Source: Haloechinothrix sp033042135 (GTDB lineage: Bacteria > Actinomycetota > Actinomycetes > Mycobacteriales > Pseudonocardiaceae). From it: a stretch of 64,000 nt of DNA. How positions within the stretch are numbered: position 1 is the first letter of the stretch; each line of letters starts with the position of its first letter. Below, one piece after another: positions 18,229 through 26,564 of this stretch. The notes under the pieces are model-generated. The model saw nothing but the letters and a program-made list of their open reading frames with translations. It was not told the origin of the DNA and searched no databases. The stretch is taken from contig NZ_WBXM01000015.1 in the NCBI RefSeq assembly GCF_033042135.1, forward strand, positions 1 through 64,000, in the 5' to 3' direction. The position numbers and the translations under genes were made by a program.

Positions 18229-19524
18229 CTAGGGGTTCTTCCCCGCTCGTTGGCCGCTGGACAGTCCATTGCCTGCGCGACCGGCGGGACCGGCCCGCGT
18301 GTCATGCCCGTTACGGGCCTGTGGTTCCAGCAGGGCGACACACTCCACGTGGTGGGTCATGGGGAAAGCATCGAACGCGCGCAGTCTGCGCAACCTGTAG
18401 CCGTGGCAACCGAACGTCGCAATGTCCCTGGCGAGTACCGCCGGATCGCAGGCCACGTAGACCACGCGGTCGGGCCCTGACGCAGCGATGGCGCGCACCA
18501 CGGCTCGACCCGCCCCGTTGCGCGGCGGGTCGAGCACCACCACCCGCGGCGGCCGCGCCACCGAAAGGCCTTCCTGCCCGGCGGCCATCACCCGATCGAC
18601 CCTGCCCTGCCGCCAGCGCACCTGCGGGAGATCGGCCAGGTTGCGCCTGCCGTCGGCGACCGCGCGTCGCGACGACTCGACCGCGAACACCTGACCGGTC
18701 GGGCCGACCTGCTCGGCCAGCACCGCGGCGAACAACCCGACTCCCGCGTAGAGGTCCCAGGCCAGCCCACCAGCAGGCGCTTCGGCATCCTCGGCCACCA
18801 CGCCAGCCAGCGCGTCGGGCAGCTCAGGATGGACCTGCCAGAAGCCGTGGGCGTCGAGCCGCCACTGCCTGCCCGCCGCCCGCTCGGCAGCCTGCCCGCC
18901 CCGCAGCTGCCGTCCCGCGCCCGACGTGCCCGCCCGCACGTGCACCTCGCCTGCGGCGTCGACCGCGACAGCGATCTCCTCGCCCGGCTCCCACCTCTGC
19001 CCCGCGAGGCCGTCGAGGGCTCCTGGCACCGCCAACGGGCAGCCGTACTCGCCCAGCGGGATCACCCGGTGACTCCGGTTGGCGCGCAGCCCTGGCCTTC
19101 CCTCGGCATCGGTGGCGAGCCTGATCCTGCTGCGCCACCCGAGCGTTCCGCCGGGCAACGCCACCACCTCGGGAGCCAGCTCGATCCCAGCCAGCCTGCG
19201 CAGCTGCTCGGCGACCACGGTGGCCTTGAGCTCCCGCTGGGTGGCCGCATCGGCGTGCTGCCAGTCGCAGCCGCCGCAACCGCCCGGCCCCGAAAGCGAG
19301 CAGCGTGGACTCACCCGTCCCGGTGCCGCTCGCAACACCTCGATCGCGTCGGCACGGCAGAACGAGCCGCCATGGTCCTCGGTCACCTCGGCCAGCACCC
19401 GTTCCCCCGGCAGCGTGTGGCGCACGAACACCACCCTGCCGTCGGAGCGTGCCACGCAGTGACCGCCGTGCGCCACAGCCTCGATCTCCAGCGCCACCCG
19501 CTGCCCGGTCCAGTCGGTCGTCAT
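18229..19524 (-). CDS. TRAM-domain class I SAM-dependent RNA (uracil-C5) methyltransferase
   Basis: The protein has 431 residues from ATG 19522-19524. An N-terminal TRAM domain (about 5-60) is followed by four cysteines in the TrmA/RlmD arrangement (SPRC, GGCGGC, EYGC), likely ligating a 4Fe-4S cluster. The SAM site is WDLYAGVGLFAAVLAEQVG. The catalytic motif is VYVACDPAVLARD, with the nucleophilic Cys preserved although the usual N-P is D-P. It probably makes m5U in rRNA or tRNA. GGAGGG lies 3-4 bases before the chosen ATG, which is short; an in-frame ATG at 19543-19545 would add seven residues. It is divergent from ceoB. The APC-type permease gene usually found next to it is absent. Confidence 0.9.
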   Translation of the reverse strand: MTTDWTGQRVALEIEAVAHGGHCVARSDGRVVFVRHTLPGERVLAEVTEDHGGSFCRADAIEVLRAAPGRVSPRCSLSGPGGCGGCDWQHADAATQRELKATVVAEQLRRLAGIELAPEVVALPGGTLGWRSRIRLATDAEGRPGLRANRSHRVIPLGEYGCPLAVPGALDGLAGQRWEPGEEIAVAVDAAGEVHVRAGTSGAGRQLRGGQAAERAAGRQWRLDAHGFWQVHPELPDALAGVVAEDAEAPAGGLAWDLYAGVGLFAAVLAEQVGPTGQVFAVESSRRAVADGRRNLADLPQVRWRQGRVDRVMAAGQEGLSVARPPRVVVLDPPRNGAGRAVVRAIAASGPDRVVYVACDPAVLARDIATFGCHGYRLRRLRAFDAFPMTHHVECVALLEPQARNGHDTRAGPAGRAGNGLSSGQRAGKNP

Positions 19525-19655
19525 CGTCCCTCCAGTGTGTGCCATCAGCAGGCCAGGTGATTCCACGCCCCGACCCGCGGCCGTGTCTTGCCCCAGCGAG
19601 AAGGGTGCGCAGTAGCCTGAACCCACACGATCCCGCCCGAGGAGGAGGCATTCGA

Positions 19656-20336
19656 GTGCACGTGGTCATCATGGGCTGCGGCCGTGTCGGCGCCTCGCTG
19701 GCGAACGCGCTCGAGCGGCTGGGACACGACGTCGCCGTGATCGACAAGGACCTCGACGCGTTCCGCAGGCTGGGAGCTGAGTTCCACGGGGACCAGATCC
19801 TCGGGATCGGCTTCAACAAGCAGACGCTGCGCGAGGCAGGCATCGACAGGGCCGAAGCCTTCGCCGCCGTGTCCAGCGGGGACAACTCCAATATCATCTC
19901 GGCACGGGTAGCACGCGAGACGTTCGGCGTCACGCACGTCGTAGCACGCATCTACGATCACAAACGTGCCGCGGTGTACGAGCGGCTGGGGATCCCGACC
20001 GTCGCCACCGTGCCGTGGACCACGGACCGGTTCCTGCACACCCTGGTCGGTGACTCCGCCGCACCCGTGTGGCGGGATCCCTCGGGGCAGGTCGCGCTAC
20101 TGCACCTGCGCCCGAGTCTTCAGTGGGTCGGTGCCACGTTCGCGGAACTGGAACGGACGACCGGTGCGCGGGTCGCGTTCCTACGGCGTGCGGCCGCCAC
20201 GATCTACCCGGAAGGCGACGAGCGTCTCGCCGAGGGCGACTCGGTCTACGTAGTGGCAGGATCGGACGAGCTCGACACCGTCGAGCGGTTCGCGGGAACC
20301 GGACCGCCTGCGCATTCGGGTGAGGAGGTCCGCTGA
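19656..20336 (+). CDS. ceoB: TrkA-family potassium uptake regulatory protein
   Basis: This is a cytoplasmic gating subunit of 226 residues. An RCK-N Rossmann domain (VHVVIMGCGRVGASLANALERLGHDVAVID) binds NAD(H) or another nucleotide, with acidic Asp at the end of beta-2. An RCK-C (TrkA_C) domain occupies about 135-210. The start is GTG 19656 with GGAGGAGG 7 bases upstream. The stop overlaps the start of the second TrkA gene by one base (TGATG). In M. tuberculosis the equivalent pair is ceoB/ceoC. A membrane transporter subunit is expected but is not encoded next to it here. Confidence 0.93.
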   Translation: MHVVIMGCGRVGASLANALERLGHDVAVIDKDLDAFRRLGAEFHGDQILGIGFNKQTLREAGIDRAEAFAAVSSGDNSNIISARVARETFGVTHVVARIYDHKRAAVYERLGIPTVATVPWTTDRFLHTLVGDSAAPVWRDPSGQVALLHLRPSLQWVGATFAELERTTGARVAFLRRAAATIYPEGDERLAEGDSVYVVAGSDELDTVERFAGTGPPAHSGEEVR

Positions 20337-21001
20337 TGCGTGTGGCCATCGCAGGCGCCGGAGCGGTCGGCCGGTCCATCGCGTTGGAGCTGCTGGAGGT
20401 CGGCCACCAGGTGATGCTGCTGGAGCGGCTCCCGGAGAACTTTGCCCCCGAATCGGTGGAAGCGGCCGACTGGGTACTCGGTGACGCCTGCGAGGTTTCC
20501 ACACTCGAAGAGGCAGGCCTGCAGGGGTGCGATGTCGTCATCGCCGCTACCGGGGACGACAAGGTGAACCTCGTGCTGTCGCTGCTGGCCAAGACCGAGT
20601 TCGCGGTGCGCAGGGTGGTGGCCAGGGTCAACGACCCCGACAACGAGTGGTTGTTCGACCAGCGGTGGGGTGTCGACGTCGCGGTGTCCACTCCGCGCAT
20701 GCTGGCGGCGATGGTCGAGGAGGCCGTCGGGATCGGCGACCTCGTCCGGCTGATGACGTTCCGCAAGGGGCAGGCCAATCTGGTGGAGATCACGCTGCCC
20801 GCGGGCAGCGCGCTCGACGGACGCCCGGTGAGCCGGCTCTCGCTGCCCGCGGACACCACCCTGGTGGCCGTCCTTCGGGGCGACAGCGTGATGGTTCCCA
20901 CCGGGGACGACCCGCTGCATCACGGGGACGAGCTGCTGTTCATCGCCGGTGACGAGGCCGAGGACGCCATCCGGCACATGGTGAAGGAACCCGAGAGGTG
21001 A
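20336..21001 (+). CDS. ceoC: Second TrkA-family potassium uptake regulatory protein
   Basis: This protein has 221 residues and the same RCK-N plus RCK-C architecture as its neighbour. It begins MRVAIAGAGAVGRSIALELLEVGHQVMLLER (GxGxxG and an acidic beta-2 end) and has a TrkA_C domain at about 135-215 (LVEITLPAGSALDGRPVSRL). It is coupled to ceoB by a one-base stop/start overlap. The two probably form a hetero-oligomeric ring that opens a K+ transporter when the right nucleotide is bound. It ends 15 bp from the convergent DUF3159 gene. Confidence 0.93.
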   Translation: MRVAIAGAGAVGRSIALELLEVGHQVMLLERLPENFAPESVEAADWVLGDACEVSTLEEAGLQGCDVVIAATGDDKVNLVLSLLAKTEFAVRRVVARVNDPDNEWLFDQRWGVDVAVSTPRMLAAMVEEAVGIGDLVRLMTFRKGQANLVEITLPAGSALDGRPVSRLSLPADTTLVAVLRGDSVMVPTGDDPLHHGDELLFIAGDEAEDAIRHMVKEPER

Positions 21002-21016
21002 CGTCGGACTCGCCCA

Positions 21017-21778
21017 CTACCCGTACTTCTCCCGTAGCCTGCGCTCGATCTCGGTGTCCGACTCATGCTGCTGCCACGTCATCGCCTTCATACGCTTGTT
21101 GGCCTTGCGAACCGCCCAGATGGTGACGATCAACGCGAGCCCGAACAGTGGGGCACCCATGGATATCCGTGCCACGGCGAGCATCCCCGTCTCGTTCTCC
21201 AGGTACAGCCAGTTCTGCACCACGAACCGCGCCGCGAACACCGCGGCGAAGGCGAGCGTGGCGATGTCGTAGGCGTGCAGCGAGGGCTTGTCCTTGCGCC
21301 AACCCATCCCGGAACCGTTGAGGAAGTTCCAGATCACCCCGACGAGCGGCCACCGCACGATCACCGAGATCACGAAGATCCCGCAGTAGAGCAGGCTCAT
21401 CCAGATGCCATACAGGAAGAATCCCCGGGCTTCGCCGGTGCGGTAGGCGATGAACGCCGCGATAGCGGTCCCGAAGAGTCCGGCCACCGCGGGTTGCAAA
21501 CTCTCCTTGCGCACCGCTCGGACCACGGCGATCACAGCAGCCGAAGCCAGCGCGCTCCAGATCGCGGGCACGAGCTCGAACACCGAGTTCACCATCACGA
21601 AGACCACGATCGGGACGGCGGAGGCCAGCATCCCGTACACGCCGCCTATCTGCTCGAGCAAGGTCTGCCCACCGAACACGCGGGCGCCCGCAGCCGAGTC
21701 CTGCGCTACCTCGTCCGACGATGCTCGTTGCTCGTCGCCGGGGCTGTCATTGCCTGCCCGGTTCGCCGGTTCGCCCAC
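21017..21778 (-). CDS. DUF3159-family membrane protein
   Basis: The protein has 253 residues. A hydrophilic N-terminus of about 40 residues is followed by six or so hydrophobic segments (roughly 50-70, 74-90, 97-112, 120-142, 170-190, 205-225) and a charged tail rich in Lys, Arg and Glu. The sequence and its place after the TrkA pair match the actinobacterial DUF3159 family (Rv2693c-like). The function is unknown. Its persistent link with TrkA and DUF3710 genes suggests a membrane or ion-homeostasis role, which is inference. Confidence 0.88.
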   Translation of the reverse strand: MGEPANRAGNDSPGDEQRASSDEVAQDSAAGARVFGGQTLLEQIGGVYGMLASAVPIVVFVMVNSVFELVPAIWSALASAAVIAVVRAVRKESLQPAVAGLFGTAIAAFIAYRTGEARGFFLYGIWMSLLYCGIFVISVIVRWPLVGVIWNFLNGSGMGWRKDKPSLHAYDIATLAFAAVFAARFVVQNWLYLENETGMLAVARISMGAPLFGLALIVTIWAVRKANKRMKAMTWQQHESDTEIERRLREKYG

Positions 21779-21939
21779 GATGTCCCTGCGCCTTCTGCAG
21801 ACGGTCGGTTGGCTAGCCGCGGTCGGTAGCGGGTGTTCCCGGATATCAACCGGGTACCCGTGCTGTCCCGCGTGCGTCCGTCAAGGATAGCTGGCTCGCG
21901 GCGCGGCCGTCCCTTGCCCGGCCTGCGTCGCACCCGCGC

Positions 21940-22665
21940 TCAACCGCTCTGCTGCTCGCGTCGCTCGGCGATGTGCTTGGCGACAGCCTCGGGCAGCTTG
22001 ATCGGCAGCGGGTTGCGAACCGGCATCGGACCATCACCGCGAACCACGACCGTGTCGCGCATGAGCCTGCGCAACGTTTCCGGGGCACGCTCGGCCAACT
22101 GACCAGGACCGGCGATGACACCGCGCAACATCCACCGTGGCCCGTCGACACCGACGAAATGCAGCGCGTTCTTACCCATCTGCACCGACAACTCCGGGCC
22201 CCACGGCCCGGTTGTACGCACCACCGTCGCGCCGTCGGAGCGCAGCTGCTCGCCGAGCTCCTCGCTGACCTCCGGCCAGATCTCCCCGCTCCGCGGCGCC
22301 GCGTACGCGCTGATCGTCACCTGGCCGTGCGGGGTGACGACGTGGACCGCGCGAACCTTGCCGCTGGATTGGTCCATCTCGACCTGGATCTGCGCGCCCT
22401 CGGGAACCGGGACACGCACTGAACCGAGATCCATGCGAGGCACGGAGTCCTGCGGTGCTTCGGCGACGTCGTACGGACCGTCGTGTGGGGGAGGATCCCG
22501 GTCGGCGTCACCGGCACCGGCCGCGTCGGGATCGGTCACATCGGACTCGCTTCCCGCGCCCGCCGCGTCGACCGACGAGACCTCGTGGTCCTCCGGGAGC
22601 GCGTGCCTGCCCCGCTGTTGCCTGCGGTGGCCCGCGCCTCGTCGCTTGCGTCCGAAAATCCCCAC
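21940..22665 (-). CDS. DUF3710-family protein
   Basis: The protein has 241 residues and starts at a GTG with GGAG about 10 bases upstream (MGIFGRKRR). A basic N-terminal patch is followed by an acidic low-complexity segment (about 20-70) and a folded domain with RMDLGSVRVPVPEGAQIQVEMD and GPWGPELSVQMGKNALHFVGVDGPRWMLRGVIAG, typical of DUF3710 in actinobacteria. There is no signal peptide or membrane helix. Function unknown. In related genomes an OB-fold gene usually lies between this gene and DUF3159; here only 161 bp separate them. Confidence 0.88.
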   Translation of the reverse strand: MGIFGRKRRGAGHRRQQRGRHALPEDHEVSSVDAAGAGSESDVTDPDAAGAGDADRDPPPHDGPYDVAEAPQDSVPRMDLGSVRVPVPEGAQIQVEMDQSSGKVRAVHVVTPHGQVTISAYAAPRSGEIWPEVSEELGEQLRSDGATVVRTTGPWGPELSVQMGKNALHFVGVDGPRWMLRGVIAGPGQLAERAPETLRRLMRDTVVVRGDGPMPVRNPLPIKLPEAVAKHIAERREQQSG

Positions 22666-22808
22666 TAGCTCACGTCTCCGTTACTCAACCGCCCTACACC
22701 GTCCTCGTCTCCAGTGTCGCGCATGCCGTCGCGGGTACGGGCGGCTCGTCGCAGCGCCGTAGCTGCCGTACGCACGTACCCTTGTCTGCCCGCGTCCTCG
22801 CCCGGCGG

Positions 22809-23279
22809 TCACCCACCGCCGCTGTCCGCCCCCGCTCGCCAGCCGCCGGTGGAGCCGTAACCGTTGGTTCCACGCTCCCCGCCGTCGAGCTCGCCGACCT
22901 CGACGAAATCGACGTGCTCCACCCGCTGCACGATCAACTGGGCGATCCGGTCGCCGCGGGACAGCACGATGGGTTCGGCGGGATCGTGGTTGATCAGGCA
23001 CACCTTAATCTCGCCACGGTAGCCCGCGTCGATGGTGCCCGGGCTGTTCACCACCGAGAGTCCTGCCCGCGCGGCCAATCCCGACCGGGGATGCACGAAG
23101 CCCGCGTAGCCGGTCGGCAGCGCGATCGCGACCCCGGTTCCCAGCACGGTGCGCTGTCCCGGTTCGATCACGGCGTCCACCGTCGTGCACAGGTCGGCAC
23201 CGGCATCGCCCGGCCGGGCGTATCGCGGCAACGGGATTCCCGGATCGATGCGCGTTATCAGTACCTGAACAGTCGACAC
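22809..23279 (-). CDS. dut: Deoxyuridine 5'-triphosphate nucleotidohydrolase (dUTPase)
   Basis: It hydrolyses dUTP to dUMP and pyrophosphate, keeping uracil out of DNA and feeding thymidylate synthesis. The 156-residue subunit of the trimeric family shows motif 1 (PGDAGADL), motif 2 (PRSGLA), motif 3 (GTIDAGYRGEIKV with the catalytic Asp and Tyr), motif 4 (RGDRIAQLI) and the flexible C-terminal arm, motif 5 (RGTNGYGSTG). The GTG start at 23277-23279 lies only 24 bases from the start of the divergent DUF3093 gene. A TAGCCT -10-like hexamer 8 bases upstream suggests a leaderless transcript. Confidence 0.96.
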   Translation of the reverse strand: MSTVQVLITRIDPGIPLPRYARPGDAGADLCTTVDAVIEPGQRTVLGTGVAIALPTGYAGFVHPRSGLAARAGLSVVNSPGTIDAGYRGEIKVCLINHDPAEPIVLSRGDRIAQLIVQRVEHVDFVEVGELDGGERGTNGYGSTGGWRAGADSGGG

Positions 23280-23285
23280 GGCAGC

Positions 23286-23303
23286 TCAGGCTACTCTGGG
23301 GGC
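23286..23303. promoter_or_regulatory. Interlocked -10 elements of the divergent dut and DUF3093 genes
   Basis: On the plus strand TACTCT (23292-23297) lies 6 bases before the DUF3093 ATG. On the minus strand TAGCCT (23293-23288) lies 8 bases before the dut GTG. Both fit the TANNNT consensus at the distance expected for leaderless mRNAs, and they overlap by two bases. No clear -35 elements were found. A weak ribosome site (GGGGG) before the DUF3093 ATG is an alternative reading. Confidence 0.4.
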
Positions 23304-23891
23304 ATGTCAGGCAGCACGGCACGGGGTGGCAACGGCAGCACCGGCGGCTCGCAGGCAACGGTGAGCTACAGTGAACGGCTCTACCTGTCGTGGTGGGCCT
23401 GGCCGGTACCGCTGGCGTTGGGTGCCTCGCTCGGTGCGACAGTGCATCTCGGTTACCCGGGACTACGCGCCTGGCTGCCCTACGTGCTCATCCTCCTCAC
23501 CGTCGCCGCCGCACTCGTGCTGCTCGGTCGTACGCGGATTCTGCTGATCACCAACGGGGAAGGCGGTTCCGCCTCACCCGAGCCGGTACTGCACGTCGGC
23601 GCGGCACGGCTGCCCGCTCGTTACCTCGGCGACATCGAGGTGATCCCACGCGGGGCCAAGCGCACCGCCCTCGGCCCCGAACTCGATCCGGCCGCCTACG
23701 TGGTGCACCGCGGCTGGATCGGTCCGGCACTCCGAGTGCACTTGACCGATCCAGCCGACCCCACGCCGTACTGGCTGTTCAGCACCCGCAGGCCGCACCG
23801 TCTCGCCGAGCTGCTGCGGTCGGCGGCCCCGGCTAGCCCGGCTACTCCGAGCACGCAGGCCACCCAGGACGGGCAGCCCGCCGAGGAGTGA
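23304..23891 (+). CDS. DUF3093-family membrane protein
   Basis: The protein has 195 residues. A Gly/Ser/Thr-rich start is followed by VSYSERLYLSWWAWPVPLAL, then two hydrophobic segments (about 33-52 and 58-75) and a soluble C-terminal domain with ARLPARYLGDIEVI and DPAAYVVHRGWIGPALRVHLTDPADPTPYWLFSTRRPHRLAELL. This matches the DUF3093 family (Rv2698-like), whose function is unknown. The gene is divergent from dut with almost no spacer. The WLFSTRRP segment resembles a PH-like fold in overall feel, but I do not rely on that. Confidence 0.88.
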   Translation: MSGSTARGGNGSTGGSQATVSYSERLYLSWWAWPVPLALGASLGATVHLGYPGLRAWLPYVLILLTVAAALVLLGRTRILLITNGEGGSASPEPVLHVGAARLPARYLGDIEVIPRGAKRTALGPELDPAAYVVHRGWIGPALRVHLTDPADPTPYWLFSTRRPHRLAELLRSAAPASPATPSTQATQDGQPAEE

Positions 23892-23989
23892 CCGGCCGAT
23901 ACCGCCGGTTCCGGCGACTCCCCTCGCCAGTGCGGTGCCCGCCGTCACAGGTTGCGCCGGATCGCACGTCGACCGGTTCGCCGGGCTGC

Positions 23990-24298
23990 TCAGGCACAGT
24001 CACGGCACACCGTGCGGCCGCCGGATTCCTCGGCCAGCCGCGACCGGTGGTGCACCAGGAAGCACACCGAACAAGTGAACTCGTCCGCCTGCTTCGGCAC
24101 GACCTTGACCGTCAGGTCCTCACCCGACAGGCCGGACAGGTCGGCACCGGGCAACTCGAAGTTGTCAGCCGTGGCGTCCTCGTCGACGTCCACCACACCG
24201 GACTGGGTTTCGTTGCGGCGCGCCTTCAGCTCTTCCAACGAGTCCTCGGCCAGCTCGTCGGTCTCGCTACGGCGCGGAGCGTCGTAGTCGGTCGCCAT
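23990..24298 (-). CDS. DUF4193-family small zinc-ribbon-like protein
   Basis: From ATG 24296-24298 the product is 102 residues: MATDYDAPRR, an acidic helical middle (ELAEDSLEELKARR), and a C-terminal ribbon with CSVCFLVHHRSRL and CRDC. The two CxxC pairs would bind zinc. An upstream in-frame ATG at 24320-24322 has a better ribosome site (GAGGAG) and would add MSSAGVKD; I keep the inner ATG because family members begin MATDYDAPR. Function unknown; conserved across actinobacteria next to dut and cei. Confidence 0.88.
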   Translation of the reverse strand: MATDYDAPRRSETDELAEDSLEELKARRNETQSGVVDVDEDATADNFELPGADLSGLSGEDLTVKVVPKQADEFTCSVCFLVHHRSRLAEESGGRTVCRDCA

Positions 24299-24826
24299 GT
24301 CCTTCACCCCTGCGCTCGACATCGTGTTCTCTCCTCGGGTGGGTGCCCGATTGGCCCGGGCGCCCACGTAATCGTCCGTGTCGCTGGATAACGATCCAGC
24401 GCCCCAGTTTGTGCCCGGAAACGCCGTGAAATTGAACCGCGCCACAAAGCCACAGCCCGACAAGACCCCCGCCGTCGACGTGACCGGCCGGACGTCCTCA
24501 CAAGCGGTGCTGACGGATCGTAATCAGTACCCGGAGCGCGGAGAGACTAGCTCATGTTGTGCCGCGCGATGCAACGACGCGCCCGGGAGTGATACACAGA
24601 TCACGTCTGCTTTAACTCTGACGGGGGAACTTGGAGACAGCGACGCGCTCACCGCTGCCCGTGCTCGGCAGGGAAGTCCGGACACGCCCGGTACCCTCCG
24701 GGCCAGCATAACGCCGAGATCACACACGGTACCTTCGATCGGGGGACGTTGTAACGGCGACGGTGACCAGTAACGACACTAAAGTTGACAGGCGCCGGAA
24801 CTTCGCAGCCGGAAGGGACGATTCAG
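24299..24826. other. Divergent intergenic region between the DUF4193 gene and cei
   Basis: This 528-bp region is less GC-rich than its surroundings and holds the start signals of two divergent genes. I see GTAAC/GTGAC-type half-sites near 24755-24775 and a small palindrome CAGATCACGTCTG near 24597-24609, but no convincing known operator. A TTG-started extension of cei into this region has no ribosome site. Confidence 0.5.
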
Positions 24827-25510
24827 GTGGTGTCGGGGACCAACAGGACCGCGCGGCGGGAACGCCCGTACCGGCGTTACCGCCCGTTACCCGCGGTGAT
24901 CGTGCTCACCGTGCTCGGTGTCGTTTCCGGCTACATCTGGATCGAGGCTTTCGCCGATGATTCCGACCTGGATCAAGCCATCCAATGCGACCCGCGTCCC
25001 GGGGACTTGACCGACGGCGAGTTCGTCTCCGCGGGCTACGACGCGTTGGACAGCGTCACACCCGCTGCACCGGACGCCATCTCGGTCCAGGTGCTCAACG
25101 CCAGCGGCGTTCGCGGGCAGGCGATGCTGACCACCGAGACCCTGCGCTCGCTCGGCTTCACACAGCTGGGAGAACCGGCCAACGACCCGATCTACGACGA
25201 CGAGCCAGCGCACTGCCGAGGCCAGCTGCGATACGGCAGCAACGGTGAACGAGCCGCTCGCACCCTTAGCCTCGTCGTTCCCTGCTTCGAGCTGGTCGAG
25301 GACGGCCGCCAGGACGCAAGCGTCGACTTCGTGCTCGGCTCCGGGTTCGGCAACATCCTCGCCCGGCCCGAGGCACACACCGCCCTGGAACAGCTCGCGG
25401 CGCATTCCCAGCGCCAGGCAGGCACCGGGGACAACGAGCTGGCCACCGGTCAGGACGAACCAGACATCGACGAGGAGCTGCTCGAGGCGGCGCGCGACAC
25501 GCACTGCTGA
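24827..25510 (+). CDS. cei: Cei-like envelope integrity protein (LytR C-terminal domain)
   Basis: The protein has 227 residues and begins at GTG 24827, with GGAAGGG 9 bases upstream. A basic cytoplasmic start (RRERPYRRYRP) leads into one membrane helix (about 21-40) and an extracytoplasmic LytR_C domain (ISVQVLNASGVRGQAMLTTETLRSLGF ... EIRYGSNGERAARTL-like segment). The C-terminal tail is acidic. In M. tuberculosis the same-position gene Rv2700 (cei) is needed for envelope integrity and virulence. The position between DUF4193 and suhB supports orthology. It is convergent with suhB, 5 bp away. Confidence 0.87.
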   Translation: MVSGTNRTARRERPYRRYRPLPAVIVLTVLGVVSGYIWIEAFADDSDLDQAIQCDPRPGDLTDGEFVSAGYDALDSVTPAAPDAISVQVLNASGVRGQAMLTTETLRSLGFTQLGEPANDPIYDDEPAHCRGQLRYGSNGERAARTLSLVVPCFELVEDGRQDASVDFVLGSGFGNILARPEAHTALEQLAAHSQRQAGTGDNELATGQDEPDIDEELLEAARDTHC

Positions 25511-25515
25511 CCGGT

Positions 25516-26358
25516 TCACACCTCGGCAGCGCCGCAGTGCACCAGCAGCTCCGCCACCTCGTCGGCGACCGAGGGGGCGCAGGCGAGAGTGGCGTCAGCG
25601 CCCAATCGGGGATCATCCCCCGGCAGTGAGAGCGTGGCACCCGCCTCCTCGGCGATGAGCGCTCCCGCTGCCCAGTCCCAGCGGGACAGGCCGTGCTCGC
25701 AGTAGGCATCCACCCAGCCGGTGGCCACCGCGCACAGGTCGAGCGCCGCCGAACCGGACCGGCGGATGTCCCGCACGTTCCCCAACGCCGACGTGATCAT
25801 CCGCGCCTGCCGTTGCCTGCGTGCGGCGTCGTAGGCGAAACCGGTCGCCAGCAACGTCACGCCCAGTCGCGCGGGTGCGGATACCCGCAGTCGCACGCCG
25901 TCCAGCCACGCGCCACCGCCGCGTGTTGCGCTCCAGCAACGACCCGTCATCGGTTCGATCACGGCCCCTGCCACCGACCTGCCCTCGACCTGGGCGGCAA
26001 CCGACACGGCGAAGGCGGGATAACCGTAGAGGAAGTTCACGGTGCCGTCGATCGGGTCCACCACCCACGTCACCGAGTCCGGACCGACGGAAGCCTCGCC
26101 GCACGGGGCCGCCCCCGTCGCCGTGGCCGCCTCCTCGCCGAGCATCGGTTCCCCGGGGCGCAGGCGCGCGAGCAGTTCCCGGATGCGCTGTTCGGACGCC
26201 CGGTCGACCGACGTCACGACATCGGTCTCGCTCGACTTGGTGGCGACGTCGATCCGCCTGTGCCCGCCTGGGCCGGTGGACGCCTCGCGGACCAACGCCG
26301 CTGCCTCGCCTGCCACGTGCCGCGCCGTGGCCAGCAGGCTCTGTTGATCGATACCCAC
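25516..26358 (-). CDS. suhB: Inositol monophosphatase family protein (SuhB type)
   Basis: This is a Mg-dependent phosphatase of 280 residues. The metal ligands are visible in GEEAA, WVVDPIDGTVNFLYGYP (DPIDGT motif) and SRWDWAAGALIAEEAGA. It probably dephosphorylates inositol phosphates, supplying myo-inositol for phosphatidylinositol or mycothiol; related sugar phosphates are possible. The start is GTG 26356-26358. It matches Rv2701c in position. The upstream 206 bp hold the divergent start of ppgK. Confidence 0.93.
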   Translation of the reverse strand: MGIDQQSLLATARHVAGEAAALVREASTGPGGHRRIDVATKSSETDVVTSVDRASEQRIRELLARLRPGEPMLGEEAATATGAAPCGEASVGPDSVTWVVDPIDGTVNFLYGYPAFAVSVAAQVEGRSVAGAVIEPMTGRCWSATRGGGAWLDGVRLRVSAPARLGVTLLATGFAYDAARRQRQARMITSALGNVRDIRRSGSAALDLCAVATGWVDAYCEHGLSRWDWAAGALIAEEAGATLSLPGDDPRLGADATLACAPSVADEVAELLVHCGAAEV

Positions 26359-26564
26359 CTCGTCATGGGATCACACGTTCTACAGTAAGTCGCATCCACC
26401 ACGACCTGAATGGCCGCGCGGCGCAGGCGATCCGGACAATCGGTGACAGAGGCCACAGCGCCCCGGTGCCTATGCGGGCGCGGCGAGGGCAACGGGACAG
26501 GGCAGCCGGCCGGCACCGGACTGCCTGAGCAGGCGGCGACGAACACCGAAGGGACTGTAGCGGC

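Noticed and set aside
23891..23909. Terminator ACCGGC-N7-GCCGGT after the DUF3093 gene.
   Set aside because: The stem is only 6 bp in very GC-rich DNA with no T-run; such matches are expected by chance.
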